A stretch of 64,000 nt of DNA from Agrobacterium cucumeris (GCF_030036535.1 NZ_CP080388.1:992001-1056000); one strand, 5' to 3'; counted from the stretch's first letter, positions 23,218-33,430 are shown. The notes: a model not told the origin generated them from the letters alone. Program-made: numbers and translations.

Positions 23218-24171
23218 TTAGAGAGAAAGCGGCTCGCCGAAAGCGGAAACGATGGTTTCCGCGGTGCTTTTGCCGGCCAGCAGCGCCGCCAGCAGAATGC
23301 GGGCCTGGCCCGGGCGAAGTGTGGAAGAATGCACGGCACCGGCCGCGACAAGGTCATGTCCGCCACCGCCGCCGCCATAACTTGCGACAAGACGGCCTTC
23401 CGGCACACGGCTGGAAACGACGACAGGGACGCCACGTTCCGCGCAGCGTTTCACCGCCTCGGCAATATCTGGATTGGCGTTACCGGATCCGAGCGCCGCA
23501 AGTACGATGCCTTTAGCCCCCGCCTGCAGGCTAGCGTCGATATGGGTGGCGTCACAGCCGGGATGGATGGCGACGATATCAACCCTGATATCGGCGACGG
23601 GAGCAGCAAGGTTTGGCGCTGAGGCCTGAAGTACCGGTCGCGCCGAGCGAAAGGCGTCCGCCGCATCCGCACTCAGCTTGTAAAGCCCCCAGGCCGGCAG
23701 ACAGCGACCGCCGAAGGACAGAAGCACGCCCTTTGCGGCATTCTGCGGATCGAGCGCCGTTTCTATCGCCTGCACCAGATTGGCCGGTCCGTCCGCATCC
23801 GGGTGGTCCGCCGTAAACTGTGCACCGGTGAAGACCACCGGCTTGGTGAGACTATTCTGCAAATTGACGAGTAGCGAGGATTCTTCCATGGCGTCGGTGC
23901 CATGCAGAACAACGACGCCCGCCACCGCGGGGTCGTTAAGTTCCAAGCCTACCGCATCGCTGATGCGCTGCATGTCTGCCAATGTCAGGCTGGAGGAATC
24001 CTTGGCCATCAGATCGACCGGCTTCAGCCGGGCGCTGATCTGCGGCACCAGCGACAGCAGGTCCTCGCCGGAAAGACTGGGCGTACTGGCGCCATCGGCA
24101 CCACGCCGGCTGGCGATGGTGCCACCGGTGGCGATGACCGCCACCAGTGAAGTTTCACCCTGCCCGCTCAA
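23218..24171 (-). CDS. L-asparaginase
   Basis: 317 residues, hydrolysing L-asparagine to aspartate and ammonia. The first catalytic motif ATGGTIA gives nucleophile Thr18, and the second, LHGTDAMEE, gives Thr92-Asp93; the TGAQ segment follows. It is therefore a classical bacterial-type asparaginase, not the unrelated thermolabile type described from Rhizobium etli. There is no signal peptide, so it acts in the cytoplasm. The start overlaps the permease stop by 4 nt, forming a transporter-asparaginase operon. Its product aspartate is the substrate of the divergent aspartase. Confidence 0.92.
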   Translation of the reverse strand: MSGQGETSLVAVIATGGTIASRRGADGASTPSLSGEDLLSLVPQISARLKPVDLMAKDSSSLTLADMQRISDAVGLELNDPAVAGVVVLHGTDAMEESSLLVNLQNSLTKPVVFTGAQFTADHPDADGPANLVQAIETALDPQNAAKGVLLSFGGRCLPAWGLYKLSADAADAFRSARPVLQASAPNLAAPVADIRVDIVAIHPGCDATHIDASLQAGAKGIVLAALGSGNANPDIAEAVKRCAERGVPVVVSSRVPEGRLVASYGGGGGGHDLVAAGAVHSSTLRPGQARILLAALLAGKSTAETIVSAFGEPLSL

Positions 24172-25628
24172 TGCGACGGCCCCGCGCCAGCCACACGTTC
24201 AGCCGCCAGACGGTGGATACGGTCGCGCAGCAGATACCAGCCAATAATCAGCGCCGGGATGATGACCAGCAAAGACGCGATGGTCCAAGAGCCGACGGGA
24301 TAATCAAACGCCATCAGCACAAGTACGCCGAACAGGAAGATGAGCGTGAGAATGCCGGTGTAAGGCGCGCCGAACATGCGGAAATCCGGGCGCGCCAGTT
24401 CGCCGCGCTGCGAAAGCTGCCAGAGCTTCAGCTGGCAGAGCACGATGACGGCCCATGCGCAGATGATACCAAGTGCCGAGAGGTTAAGGGCAATTTCGAA
24501 GGCCGAAGCGGGAACGACGGCGTTCAAGGCCACGCCGAGAACGGTGACCACGGCGGTGACCGCAATGCCACCATAGGGCACGCCGGCCTTGTTCATCTTC
24601 GCCAGCGCTGCCGGAGCCGAGCCGGAAACGGCCATGGAGTGCAGAATGCGGCCGGTGGAATAAAGACCGGCATTAAGCGAGGAAAGCACGGCGGTCAGAA
24701 CCACGAGGTTCATGATCACATCGGCACCCTCTACGCCGATGGAGCCGAAGAAGGTGACGAAGGGGCTCTCACCGGCCTTGTAGGCGGTATAGGGCAGAAG
24801 CAGCGTGAACAGCAGCACCGAACCGACGTAAAACACCACAAGGCGCAGAACGACGGCGCGGATGGCGCGGGGCATGACCTTGCGCGGGTCTTCGGTTTCA
24901 CCCGCCGCCGTGCCGATCAGCTCGATCGAGGCATAAGCGAAAACGACACCCTGAATGATGACGAAGGCCGGAAGAATGCCGTTCGGGAAGAAGCCGCCAT
25001 TATCGGTAATGAGGCTGAAGCCTGTGACATGGCCCTCGATGGGCGTGCCGAAGATGACGAAATAAACGCCGACGACTAGAAAAATTGCAAGCGCCAGAAC
25101 CTTGATTAGGCTGAACCAGAATTCAAGCTCGCCGAAGACCTTCACCGACAGCATGTTCATCGCCAGCACGACCAGAAGCGCCGTCATCGCGAAGACCCAT
25201 TGGTCGATGCCCGCCAGCCACGGAACATATTGCTTGAAGAAATTCATGTAGAGGGCAACGGCGGTCACATCCGCCACCGAAGTCATCGCCCAGTTCAGCC
25301 AATACATCCAGCCGGCGGCAAAGGCCATTTTCTCGCCGTAGAACTCACGGGCATAGGATACGAAGGAACCGGAGCTCGGGCGGTGCATGATAAGTTCGCC
25401 AAGCGCGCGCAGGACCAGAAACGCGAAGAAGCCGCAGAGCGCATAAACAAACACCAGCGCCGGACCTGCCTGCGCCAGCCGGCCGCCGGCGCCAAGAAAC
25501 AGGCCGGTGCCGATCGCGCCGCCAATGGCGATCATCTGGATCTGACGCGGCTTGAGGGCCTTGTGGTAACCGAGGTCCTCTTCGACGAAGACCTCACGTT
25601 CGGCAGGCGCCGTTTTCCCAGAATGCAT
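24168..25628 (-). CDS. ansP: Asparagine/amino acid permease (APC superfamily, AnsP-like)
   Basis: 486 residues with about twelve hydrophobic helices. The N-terminal family motif [26 protein letters not shown] and the [20 protein letters not shown] segment mark the amino acid permease group that includes AnsP, GabP and AroP. ATG 25628 has GGGAGGA at 7-nt spacing; upstream codons open the frame but have no ribosome site. The neighbouring asparaginase and aspartase support asparagine as substrate. The divergent promoter contains the candidate operator at 25732. Confidence 0.85.
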   Translation of the reverse strand: MHSGKTAPAEREVFVEEDLGYHKALKPRQIQMIAIGGAIGTGLFLGAGGRLAQAGPALVFVYALCGFFAFLVLRALGELIMHRPSSGSFVSYAREFYGEKMAFAAGWMYWLNWAMTSVADVTAVALYMNFFKQYVPWLAGIDQWVFAMTALLVVLAMNMLSVKVFGELEFWFSLIKVLALAIFLVVGVYFVIFGTPIEGHVTGFSLITDNGGFFPNGILPAFVIIQGVVFAYASIELIGTAAGETEDPRKVMPRAIRAVVLRLVVFYVGSVLLFTLLLPYTAYKAGESPFVTFFGSIGVEGADVIMNLVVLTAVLSSLNAGLYSTGRILHSMAVSGSAPAALAKMNKAGVPYGGIAVTAVVTVLGVALNAVVPASAFEIALNLSALGIICAWAVIVLCQLKLWQLSQRGELARPDFRMFGAPYTGILTLIFLFGVLVLMAFDYPVGSWTIASLLVIIPALIIGWYLLRDRIHRLAAERVAGAGPSH

Positions 25629-25731
25629 GGATTTATCCTCCCGATAAACTGCTTTAGTCGGCGATAAGCCGGAAATCAAAATGAAACTGGCACAGTCCGT
25701 GCTGGAAATATGGCCAGCATGCGCATGCATG

Positions 25732-25750
25732 CTGTAAAGCTGCATGACAG
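25732..25750 (-). promoter_or_regulatory. Candidate GntR operator, permease side
   Basis: The reverse complement of this site, CTGTCATGCAGCTTTACAG, matches the site at 25843-25861 in 16 of 19 positions. It lies about 105 bp upstream of the ansP start in the divergent region, in opposite orientation to its partner. Confidence 0.5.
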
Positions 25751-25842
25751 ATTTTCGCCCCTCATAATGGCAGATAATGCCGTTCGTCAAGGGTATTCCA
25801 TATGATTGACCTTCTCCTCAGCCCAGATTAAGGTCAAAAAAT

Positions 25843-25861
25843 CTGTAAGACAGCTTTACAG
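25843..25861 (+). promoter_or_regulatory. Candidate GntR operator, aspartase side
   Basis: CTGTAAGACAGCTTTACAG sits within an 8-bp inverted repeat (ATCTGTAA at 25841-25848, TTACAGAT at 25856-25863). It is 35-53 bp upstream of the aspartase GTG, where a repressor would block the promoter. Confidence 0.55.
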
Positions 25862-25895
25862 ATATAGCAACACTTAAAAGCCAGTGGAGGAAAAA

Positions 25896-27323
25896 GTGAG
25901 TGTGACGCGCAGGGAGCATGATTTGCTCGGAACGAAGGAAATTCCGGCTGATGTCTATTGGGGTGTGCACACCGCACGCGCGGTAGAAAACTTTCAGATC
26001 ACCGGGGTGACCATCGGCCACAACCTCTATCTCGTGCGGGGATTAGCCTATGTGAAGGAGGCGGCGGCGCGCGCAAATCACGAACTCGGTCTGCTCGATA
26101 CCGAGCGAATGGAAGCAATCGCTGCGGCCTGCCGCGAAATCCGCGCCGGCGCGCTGCACGAGCAATTCGTGGTGGATGAAATCCAGGGCGGAGCCGGCAC
26201 CTCCACCAACATGAATGCCAATGAGGTCATCGCCAACCGGGCGCTTGAACTGCTCGGCCACCAAAAAGGCGATTATGCCCGCCTTCACCCCAATGATCAT
26301 GTCAATCTCAGCCAGTCCACCAACGACGCCTATCCGACGGCGGTCAATATCGGCCTGATTGAATCAATCGACGATCTGGCGGTCTCCATGGGCGTGCTGA
26401 AGGACGCTTTTGACCGCAAGGCGCAGGAATTTGCCGGCTTCATCAAGATCGGGCGCACGCAATTGCAGGACGCCGTGCCGATGACGCTCGGCCAGGAATT
26501 CCGCACTTTCGTGGTGATGCTGGGTGAAGATCAGGCCCGCCTGATCGAATCCGCGGCCCTGCTGCACGAGATCAATCTTGGCGCCACCGCCATCGGCACC
26601 GGCCTTAATGCGCCGCGCGGTTATGCGGCGCTTGCCTGCCAGCATCTGGCAGCGCTGACCGGACGGCCGCTGGTGACCGCGGTAGACCTTATTGAAGCGA
26701 CACAGGACCCCGGCGCATTCGTGCATCTGTCCGGCGTGTTGAAACGCGTGGCCGTCAAGCTGTCGAAAACCTGCAACGACCTTCGCCTGCTCTCCTCCGG
26801 TCCGCGCGCCGGTATCGGCGAAATTACCCTGCCGTCGGTTCAGGCGGGTTCCAGCATCATGCCGGGCAAGATCAATCCGGTCATTCCCGAAGTCGTCAAT
26901 CAGGTCGCCTATGCGGTCATCGGCAACGATATCACCATCACCATGGCCGCCGAAGCCGGGCAGCTGCAGCTGAACGCCTTCGAACCAATCATCGTGCGTG
27001 CCCTTTCCCAGAGCATCAGCCAGCTCAGCGCCGCCTGCCGGACACTGGCGGAACGCTGCGTTGACGGCATCGTCGCCAACCCCACCATCATGGCGCAGCG
27101 TGTGGAAGAATCGATCGGCCTTGCCACCGCACTCAATCCGCTGATCGGCTACTACGCGGCAACGGAAGTGGCCAAGGAGGCGCTCGCCAGTGGCCGCACC
27201 GTGCCGCAGGTGGTTCTGGAACGCGGATATCTGACGGAAGCGCAATTGCAGCAGGCGCTGAGCCCGCGGCACCTTGCCAACCTGCCGGCACTTACGGTTG
27301 ACGAGCCCGATCTTCTCCAATGA
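25896..27323 (+). CDS. aspA: Aspartate ammonia-lyase (aspartase)
   Basis: About 475 residues of the fumarase/aspartase superfamily, converting aspartate to fumarate and ammonia. The signature loop GSSIMPGKIN (residues 318-327) carries the catalytic serine, and the N-terminal GTKEIPADVYWGVHT and LSQSTNDAYPTA segments are aspartase-like. The start GTG 25896 has GGAGG at 5-nt spacing; the GTG at 25884 lies on the ribosome site itself. It completes asparagine catabolism with the divergent permease and asparaginase genes (compare the ansPAB genes of Rhizobium etli). Its 3' end overlaps the convergent regulator gene by 32 bp. Confidence 0.95.
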   Translation: MSVTRREHDLLGTKEIPADVYWGVHTARAVENFQITGVTIGHNLYLVRGLAYVKEAAARANHELGLLDTERMEAIAAACREIRAGALHEQFVVDEIQGGAGTSTNMNANEVIANRALELLGHQKGDYARLHPNDHVNLSQSTNDAYPTAVNIGLIESIDDLAVSMGVLKDAFDRKAQEFAGFIKIGRTQLQDAVPMTLGQEFRTFVVMLGEDQARLIESAALLHEINLGATAIGTGLNAPRGYAALACQHLAALTGRPLVTAVDLIEATQDPGAFVHLSGVLKRVAVKLSKTCNDLRLLSSGPRAGIGEITLPSVQAGSSIMPGKINPVIPEVVNQVAYAVIGNDITITMAAEAGQLQLNAFEPIIVRALSQSISQLSAACRTLAERCVDGIVANPTIMAQRVEESIGLATALNPLIGYYAATEVAKEALASGRTVPQVVLERGYLTEAQLQQALSPRHLANLPALTVDEPDLLQ

Positions 27324-28008
27324 TCGTCGTCACCACCTGCTTCACCTGCCCAAGGTGAAGCTCCATCGCCTCGCGCGCCTCGGGTGCTGAACCCCGCCGG
27401 ATCGCCTCAACGATCCGGCGGTGCTCGTAATTCGACGCAACGCGACGGCCCGCCATCAGATTGACCATCTCGGATTGCTGGGACACAGCCTCGCGGGCGT
27501 CAGCGACCACCTTGGCAAAGAGAGCATTGGCGGAAGCTTCCGCGATGGCGCAGTGGAACTGCCCGTCCAGCAACACCCAGGGGTGCGGCCTTTCTTCGGC
27601 GTCCATCCGGTCGCAGAGGTGCAGCAAAACCTGCAACTGGGCATCCGTGCGCCTGAGCGCCGCCCAGCCGGCCGCCGGCACTTCAATGAAGGGGCGGGCC
27701 TCGATCAGATCGCGGGCGGAATAAGCGCCGTAATTCAGTTCGGAAGGCGGCGTTGGCGTCATTACATATGTGCCGCTTCCAGTGCGGGTCTGCGTCAGCC
27801 CCAAAGTCTGGAGAGATCGCAACGCCTCGCGAATGATCGGCCGGCTGACGCCGTATCTTTGTGCCAGATGCGCCTCGGACGGCAGCCGCGTGCCGACCGC
27901 GATCTGCCCCGAAGTAATCGCTGAGCGGATATCTTCAAACACCGCTTCCGCGGCATTCTTGCGATTGATCGGCTGTGCATCCGCAAGCCAATCCGACAAC
28001 CCGCCCAT
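27292..28008 (-). CDS. GntR/FadR-family transcriptional regulator of the asparagine locus
   Basis: 238 residues: a winged helix-turn-helix (about 20-85, with LPSEAHLAQRYGVSRPIIREALRSLQ) and a C-terminal FCD ligand-binding domain (about 105-225). GGAGGG with 7-nt spacing selects ATG 28008 over upstream in-frame codons. By position it corresponds to AnsR, the repressor of the R. etli ans genes, although that assignment is inferred. Likely targets are the two matching sites in the ansP-aspA intergenic region. It overlaps aspA tail-to-tail, so the two transcripts are antisense over at least 32 nt. Confidence 0.85.
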   Translation of the reverse strand: MGGLSDWLADAQPINRKNAAEAVFEDIRSAITSGQIAVGTRLPSEAHLAQRYGVSRPIIREALRSLQTLGLTQTRTGSGTYVMTPTPPSELNYGAYSARDLIEARPFIEVPAAGWAALRRTDAQLQVLLHLCDRMDAEERPHPWVLLDGQFHCAIAEASANALFAKVVADAREAVSQQSEMVNLMAGRRVASNYEHRRIVEAIRRGSAPEAREAMELHLGQVKQVVTTIIGEDRARQP

Positions 28009-28144
28009 CTTTAAACCCTCCGCACCCTCAATATGCCTGCCATCCAGCATGAAAGGACGGCGGCCGCTCACGCGGCTAAGCCGACCTTCCTAACACTATC
28101 CGGCCGGATGGAACAACGACGGCGGATATTTTTATCGGAGGAAA

Positions 28145-28163
28145 GGAAGCGGCGGCCGCTTCC
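28145..28163 (-). terminator. GC-rich hairpin after the RND operon
   Basis: GGAAGCGGC (28145-28153) and GCCGCTTCC (28155-28163) are perfectly complementary around one base, 9 bp beyond the RND pump stop. The leftward transcript continues TTTCCT and later AAAAA-poor sequence, so the U-run is weak. Probable terminator. Confidence 0.5.
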
Positions 28164-28171
28164 CTTCAGTA

Positions 28172-31100
28172 TCACACCTTCACTTCCTGTCCCTCCGGCT
28201 CGTCATCCTCACGCGGAATGCGAAACCAGGCGACATAAAGCGCCGGCAGGAAAAGCAGCGTCAGCGCCGTGCCGACCACGATGCCGCCCATCATCGCATA
28301 GGCCATCGGCCCCCAGAAAATCTCCCGCGATATGGGAATGAGGGCAAGGGTGGCCGCCGCCGCCGTCAGCATGATCGGCCGCATGCGGTGCTCGGTCGCC
28401 TCGACTACCGCGCGCCAAGCCGAGACGCCCTCGCTTCTCAGATGCTCGATCTGGACGACGAGGATGACGGAGTTGCGGATCAGGATGCCGATCAGCGCCA
28501 GCACGCCGAGAATGGCGACGAAGCCCATCGGCGCATTGGAGAGAAGCAACGCCACCACCACGCCAATCAATGCGGTCGGCGCCACGGCGAAGACCAGGAA
28601 CAGCCGGCTGAAGCTTTGCAGCTGCAGCATCAGGATGGTCGCCATCGCAAACAGCATCAGCGGTACCACGGCAATGATCGGCGCTTGCGAATCCGCACTC
28701 GATTCCACCGAACCACCCGTTTCCAGCTTGTAGCCGACGGGAAGTGTTTTCTGGAACGCCTCGATCTTCGGCTTCAACTGCTCGACGATCGTTGCGGGCT
28801 GCGTCGGGCCGATAATGGCAGCCTTGACCGTGATCGTCGGGATCCTGTCGCGGCGCCAGATGGTCGGCTGTTCCAGCTCGTAGCGGAAATTGGCGATGGC
28901 CGACAGCGGCACGGCCTTGCCGTTGGTCGCCGGCAATTGCAGGTTCTGCAATGTCTCGATGGAGCCGCGCTCCGACATCTGCGCCCGCGCCACCACATTG
29001 ACGAGATAGATATCGTCCCTGACCTGCGTGACCGTAGACCCTTCGACAATACTGTTCATGGCATTGGCGATGTCTTCCGACGAGACGCCAAGCTGGCGGG
29101 CCTTGTCCTGCAGAACGTCAACCTTGACCACACGCGTCGGCTCGTTCCAGTCCATGACCATGTTGGACAGCAGCTGATGTTCGCCGACGATACCCGACAA
29201 TTGTTGTCCAAGCTCACGGACCTTCTGGATATCGGGACCGCTCAGGCGATATTGTACCGGTTTCCCGACCGGCGGGCCGATATCAAGCAATTTCACGAAG
29301 GCATCGGTGCCGGTGAAGGTCCGGTTCAGGTAATCCTGCAACTCGGCACGCACCTTGTCACGCACATCGAGCCCCTTGGTGACGATGACCGTCTGGCCGA
29401 AAGTCACATCAGGCGTCTGCACATCGAAAGACAGGATGAAACGTGGCGCGCCTTCGCCGACATAGGTCGTCCAGTGATCGATATCCGTATTCTTGGCCAG
29501 CATCTCCTGTTCGAACTGCGCCATCTGCCGGTTGGTTTCGGCAATCGAACTGTTCTGCGGCAGGTTCCAGTCGACAATCAGTTCCACGCGGTCGGATGAC
29601 GGGAAGAACTGCTGCTGAACGAGGCTCATGCCTCCGACGGAAAGACCGAACAGCGCAATGGTCAAGATGATCGTCACCCAGCGCCAGCGCAGCGCCCGGC
29701 CAAGAAGCCAGGAAAAGCCGGAGGCGAAACGGCCCTTCTTTTCATGGTGCGATTTCATCGTCTTTGGCAGGATCGTCACGCCGAGCAGCGGCGTGAACAG
29801 GACCGCGACGATCCACGACACGATCAGCGAAACCGCAATCACCACGAAGAGCGTAAAGGTGAACTCACCCGCCGCGCTGTTGTTGAGACCGACGGGAATG
29901 AAGCCGGCGACGGTGACCAGCGTGCCCGTCAGCATGGGGAAGGCAGTCGAGGTGTAAACATAGGTCGCCGCCTTTCTGAGATCATCGCCGACCTCCAGAC
30001 GCGCGACCATCATCTCGACGGCAATCATCGCGTCATCGACAAGCAGCCCAAGCGCAATGATGAGGGCGCCAAGCGAGATGCGTTGCAGCGAAATGCCGGT
30101 ATATTCCATGTAAACGAAGGTGATCGCCAGCACGAGCGGGATGGAGACGGCAACCACCATGCCCGCCCTGAGGCCAAGGCTGATGAAGCTGATGACGAGA
30201 ACGATGGCGATCGCTTCGAAGAGCGCCGAAGTAAAGCCCGATACCGCCCCGTCAACCACGGCCGGCTGATCGGATACCCGGTGCAGATCGACGCCGATTG
30301 GCAGGTCCGCGACGATGCGCTTCATCTGCGCATCCAGCGCCTCGCCGAAATGCACGAGGTTCGCACCGGTTTTCATGCCTATGGCAAGACCGATGGCCGG
30401 CTGGCCGTTAAAGCGGAACAGCGAAGATGGCGGATCGACATAACCGCGCCGGATCGTCGCCACTTCCGTCAGCGGGAAGAACCGGTTGTTGACGCGCAGG
30501 TTGATGGACCGCAGGCTGTCTTCCGAGGTGAACTGGCCGCTGACCCGCAACGCCACACGCTCAGGTCCGGCATTAACGAAACCAGACTGGGTAACGGCAT
30601 TCTGGGACTGCAGCGTCTTGATGATCGACTGCTGATCGATGCCGAGCGCCGCGATCTGCCGGGTGGAAAATTCCAGATAGATTGCCTCGTCCTGCGCGCC
30701 GATGACATCGACCTTGCCGATATTGTCGACGGTCAGAACTTTTGCGCGGGCATCTTCCACCAGATCGCGCAATTGCCGCTGGCTGAGGCCATCGCTGGTG
30801 AAAGCGTAGATATTACCATAGACATCGCCGAAACGGTCGTTGAAGAAAGGACCGACGACGCCCGAGGGGAACTCGCCCTTGATATCGCCGATCATGTTGC
30901 GCACCCGCACCCATGTCGGTTCAACGTTCCTGGCCTTGGTTTCCGGCACCAGCTCCACGAAGATCGTGGTGCGGCCGGCCACCGTCTGGCTGCGCAGATG
31001 GTCGAGATTGTCGAGTTCCTCGAGTTTCTTCTCGATCCTGTCGGTCACCTGCCGGGCCACGTCTTCTGCCGAGGCACCGGGCCATTGCGCACTGATCACC

Positions 31101-31243
31101 ATCGTCTTGATGGTGAAGTTCGGATCTTCCTCACGGCCAAGGTTAAGATAGGAGAAAACGCCGGCGAGAACGAACACCACCATGAAGTACCAGACGAGCG
31201 AACGGTGTTCGAGCGCCCAGTCGGAAAGATTGAATTTCTTCAC
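28172..31243 (-). CDS. RND efflux transporter inner-membrane permease (HAE1-like, TriC-type)
   Basis: The 1023-residue pump has the RND layout: a first helix (about 14-33), a large periplasmic loop, a block of helices (about 340-540), a second periplasmic loop and a C-terminal helix block. The proton-relay pair is Asp403-Asp404 in LLVDDAMIAVEMM. The N-terminus with GREEDPNFTIKTMVISAQWPG resembles the subgroup that works with two adaptor proteins, such as TriABC of Pseudomonas aeruginosa. It should export toxic compounds from periplasm or inner leaflet; no outer-membrane channel gene is nearby. Its start overlaps the adaptor stop by 4 nt. Confidence 0.92.
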   Translation of the reverse strand: MKKFNLSDWALEHRSLVWYFMVVFVLAGVFSYLNLGREEDPNFTIKTMVISAQWPGASAEDVARQVTDRIEKKLEELDNLDHLRSQTVAGRTTIFVELVPETKARNVEPTWVRVRNMIGDIKGEFPSGVVGPFFNDRFGDVYGNIYAFTSDGLSQRQLRDLVEDARAKVLTVDNIGKVDVIGAQDEAIYLEFSTRQIAALGIDQQSIIKTLQSQNAVTQSGFVNAGPERVALRVSGQFTSEDSLRSINLRVNNRFFPLTEVATIRRGYVDPPSSLFRFNGQPAIGLAIGMKTGANLVHFGEALDAQMKRIVADLPIGVDLHRVSDQPAVVDGAVSGFTSALFEAIAIVLVISFISLGLRAGMVVAVSIPLVLAITFVYMEYTGISLQRISLGALIIALGLLVDDAMIAVEMMVARLEVGDDLRKAATYVYTSTAFPMLTGTLVTVAGFIPVGLNNSAAGEFTFTLFVVIAVSLIVSWIVAVLFTPLLGVTILPKTMKSHHEKKGRFASGFSWLLGRALRWRWVTIILTIALFGLSVGGMSLVQQQFFPSSDRVELIVDWNLPQNSSIAETNRQMAQFEQEMLAKNTDIDHWTTYVGEGAPRFILSFDVQTPDVTFGQTVIVTKGLDVRDKVRAELQDYLNRTFTGTDAFVKLLDIGPPVGKPVQYRLSGPDIQKVRELGQQLSGIVGEHQLLSNMVMDWNEPTRVVKVDVLQDKARQLGVSSEDIANAMNSIVEGSTVTQVRDDIYLVNVVARAQMSERGSIETLQNLQLPATNGKAVPLSAIANFRYELEQPTIWRRDRIPTITVKAAIIGPTQPATIVEQLKPKIEAFQKTLPVGYKLETGGSVESSADSQAPIIAVVPLMLFAMATILMLQLQSFSRLFLVFAVAPTALIGVVVALLLSNAPMGFVAILGVLALIGILIRNSVILVVQIEHLRSEGVSAWRAVVEATEHRMRPIMLTAAAATLALIPISREIFWGPMAYAMMGGIVVGTALTLLFLPALYVAWFRIPREDDEPEGQEVKV

Positions 31244-32325
31244 TGACGGACCTCCTGATCGATCCTGATGGCTTGTCCATCCTTAAGCTTGTGAACGCCG
31301 GCGCTGGCAACACGCTCGCCGGGCTTGACGCCGCCGGTAATGCGCACGCTGCCGCCGTCAACCGGCTCGCCCGCTATCGTAACCGGGCGCAGCGTCACCG
31401 TTGCCGTATCGGCATTGACGATCCAGACGCCCCATCCATTGTCGGTTTTCAGCAGGGCTGATGCGGGAAGCGCAATCTGCGGTTCGGATGCGGCAAGCGC
31501 CGAGGCCGTGACGACGGAGCCCAGCCGGAAGGCCGCGGGCGCATCCTGCAGGCTGATCTTCGTGCGGCGCGTGCGCGTCGCCGTTTCGGCCTCGGGAGCA
31601 ATCTCGCGCACCACACCCGTGGTGCGGATTTTCGGATCGAGCTGCAGGGCGATATCGAAGGTCGAGCCGATCTCCAGCCACTGCGCCGCAAATTGCGGAA
31701 CATCCACCACCACATCACGCACTTCCGGGCGGGCGATCGTCACGACCGTCTGACCGGCCGAAACGACCTGGCCGATTTCGCCCGATGTGGCGGTGACCAC
31801 GCCGTCAAATTCCGCACGCAGCTGCGCATAACCCAGCTGCTCTTCGGCCTTGTCCAGATTGGCGCGGGCCTTGGCGACGGAAGCATTGGCGGTGCGGGTG
31901 GCCTGCTCGGCCTCTTCCAGTGCCGCTTCCGTGCCGCTGCGGGCTTCCGCCAGCACGCGCTGGCGCTGCTCGGTCGTCACTGCATTGGACAGCTGCGCTT
32001 CCGCATTGGAGAGGTCGGATTGCGCGCTCTTCACCGCAAGCTCAAGCGCGAGCGGATCGATTGACGCCACCACGTCGCCCTTCTTCACCAGATCGGCCAC
32101 ATCGACATTGCGGGCGATAATGCGCCCGAGCACACGAAAACCGAGATCGGTCTGAATGCGCGATTCCACCGTGCCGGTGAGCCGCAGCGCATCGGGCGAC
32201 TTCTCCTCCACCACAACGGAGAGTACCGGGCGCGGTGCCTCCGCGGCGGCTTCCTGCTTTTCCTGGCAGGACGAGACCGCGATTGCCGCAACGAGCAAAA
32301 ACAAGCTTCTGTTTATCCTGAACAT
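31240..32325 (-). CDS. RND efflux periplasmic adaptor lipoprotein, second copy
   Basis: 361-residue membrane-fusion protein. The N-terminus has a lipoprotein signal ending VSSC (Cys20), so it is anchored by lipid to the inner membrane. Order of domains: barrel-sandwich half (about 65-100), a long alpha-helical hairpin with heptad-like Ala/Glu-rich repeats (about 100-170), second lipoyl half, and beta-barrel. It links the RND pump to an outer-membrane channel. It overlaps the preceding adaptor gene by one base (TAATG) and the pump gene by four, so all three are translationally coupled. Confidence 0.9.
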   Translation of the reverse strand: MFRINRSLFLLVAAIAVSSCQEKQEAAAEAPRPVLSVVVEEKSPDALRLTGTVESRIQTDLGFRVLGRIIARNVDVADLVKKGDVVASIDPLALELAVKSAQSDLSNAEAQLSNAVTTEQRQRVLAEARSGTEAALEEAEQATRTANASVAKARANLDKAEEQLGYAQLRAEFDGVVTATSGEIGQVVSAGQTVVTIARPEVRDVVVDVPQFAAQWLEIGSTFDIALQLDPKIRTTGVVREIAPEAETATRTRRTKISLQDAPAAFRLGSVVTASALAASEPQIALPASALLKTDNGWGVWIVNADTATVTLRPVTIAGEPVDGGSVRITGGVKPGERVASAGVHKLKDGQAIRIDQEVRQ

Positions 32326-33401
32326 TATTGTGCCTGCCCCTTTTCATAGGCGACCTTTTCACCGGCCCGCAGAAATTTAGTCCCGACGGTGACGACGATA
32401 TCGCCGGGGTTGAGCCCATCCGCGACGACGAATTGGCCGGTCTCGTAGTCGGCGATGGCGATCCGGCGCATGGCGATTTCCGATGATTGCGGATCGACAA
32501 CCCAGACGGCGGGAAGGCCGTTCTGCGATGTCATCGCCGACCATGGAAGCTCGATGGCATCGACTTGTTTGAAGCGGAAATGGCCGGATACGGGCGCGCC
32601 GAGTGGCATGGTCAGATCGCCGTTGAGGCCAACCTTGACCCTGATCGTCCCATTGTCCGGATCGATCGTCGGTGAAATCTCCCGCACCGGTGCCGCAACC
32701 GTGCGGGACGGATCCGACAGGAGGCTGACATTGACGAGATTGTCGATATCGCGCTCGAGGAACAGCGATTCGTAGACATCGAAAACCGCATCGCGCGGCC
32801 CGTCATGCGCCAGCGTGAAAACAAGTTGCGCAGCCTGCGCCACCTGGCCAACCTCGACATTACGTGCCGTGATCACTCCGTCAGCATCGGCCCTGAGTTC
32901 GGTATAGGAAAGCGCATCGCGGGCCGTATCGAGCTGCGCCTGCGCCGATCTCACCGCGCCCTGCGTGGTGAGCAAGGTTTCCTGGGCCTTGTCGACCGCT
33001 GAACGCGAAGTGACCTGTGTCTTGAACAGGCTCTGCTGGCGGTCGAACGTCAGTTGCGCCTGCGTCTGCTGCGCTTCGGCCGATTGCAGGTTGGCGAGCG
33101 CGACATCGATGTCGGCCTTCTGCTCTTCGGGATCGATGCGGGCGAGCAGTTGCCCGGTCGTCACCCGCGCGCCCACATCCACAAGCCGCTCGGTGATCTT
33201 GCCGCTGACCCGGAAGGACAGGTCCGTCTGAACCCTCGCCCTCACTTCGCCGGTGATAACGCTGCCGCGATCTACCGGCTTTTTCACCGCCGTGACCACG
33301 TCGACGGTCCGCAGTGGCTTTTCGGCCGGCGGCTCTTCATTGCTGCAGGACGACAGGGCAAAAACACCGCCAACCGCAAGCGCGATAAGAATGGTTTTCA
33401 T
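32325..33401 (-). CDS. RND efflux periplasmic adaptor lipoprotein, first copy
   Basis: 358-residue membrane-fusion protein with a lipobox LSSC (Cys19). It has the same domain order as the adaptor downstream (lipoyl, alpha-hairpin about 95-165 rich in Gln/Ala, lipoyl, beta-barrel), but the two sequences have diverged, so this is an old duplication and not a recent copy. Two adaptors per pump suggests a mixed hexamer, as shown for TriA/TriB. It is the promoter-proximal gene, 34 bp from a site that combines promoter and TetR-operator features. Confidence 0.9.
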   Translation of the reverse strand: MKTILIALAVGGVFALSSCSNEEPPAEKPLRTVDVVTAVKKPVDRGSVITGEVRARVQTDLSFRVSGKITERLVDVGARVTTGQLLARIDPEEQKADIDVALANLQSAEAQQTQAQLTFDRQQSLFKTQVTSRSAVDKAQETLLTTQGAVRSAQAQLDTARDALSYTELRADADGVITARNVEVGQVAQAAQLVFTLAHDGPRDAVFDVYESLFLERDIDNLVNVSLLSDPSRTVAAPVREISPTIDPDNGTIRVKVGLNGDLTMPLGAPVSGHFRFKQVDAIELPWSAMTSQNGLPAVWVVDPQSSEIAMRRIAIADYETGQFVVADGLNPGDIVVTVGTKFLRAGEKVAYEKGQAQ

Positions 33402-33430
33402 GGTGACCTCTTGATCTTCGCCCCATCCTA

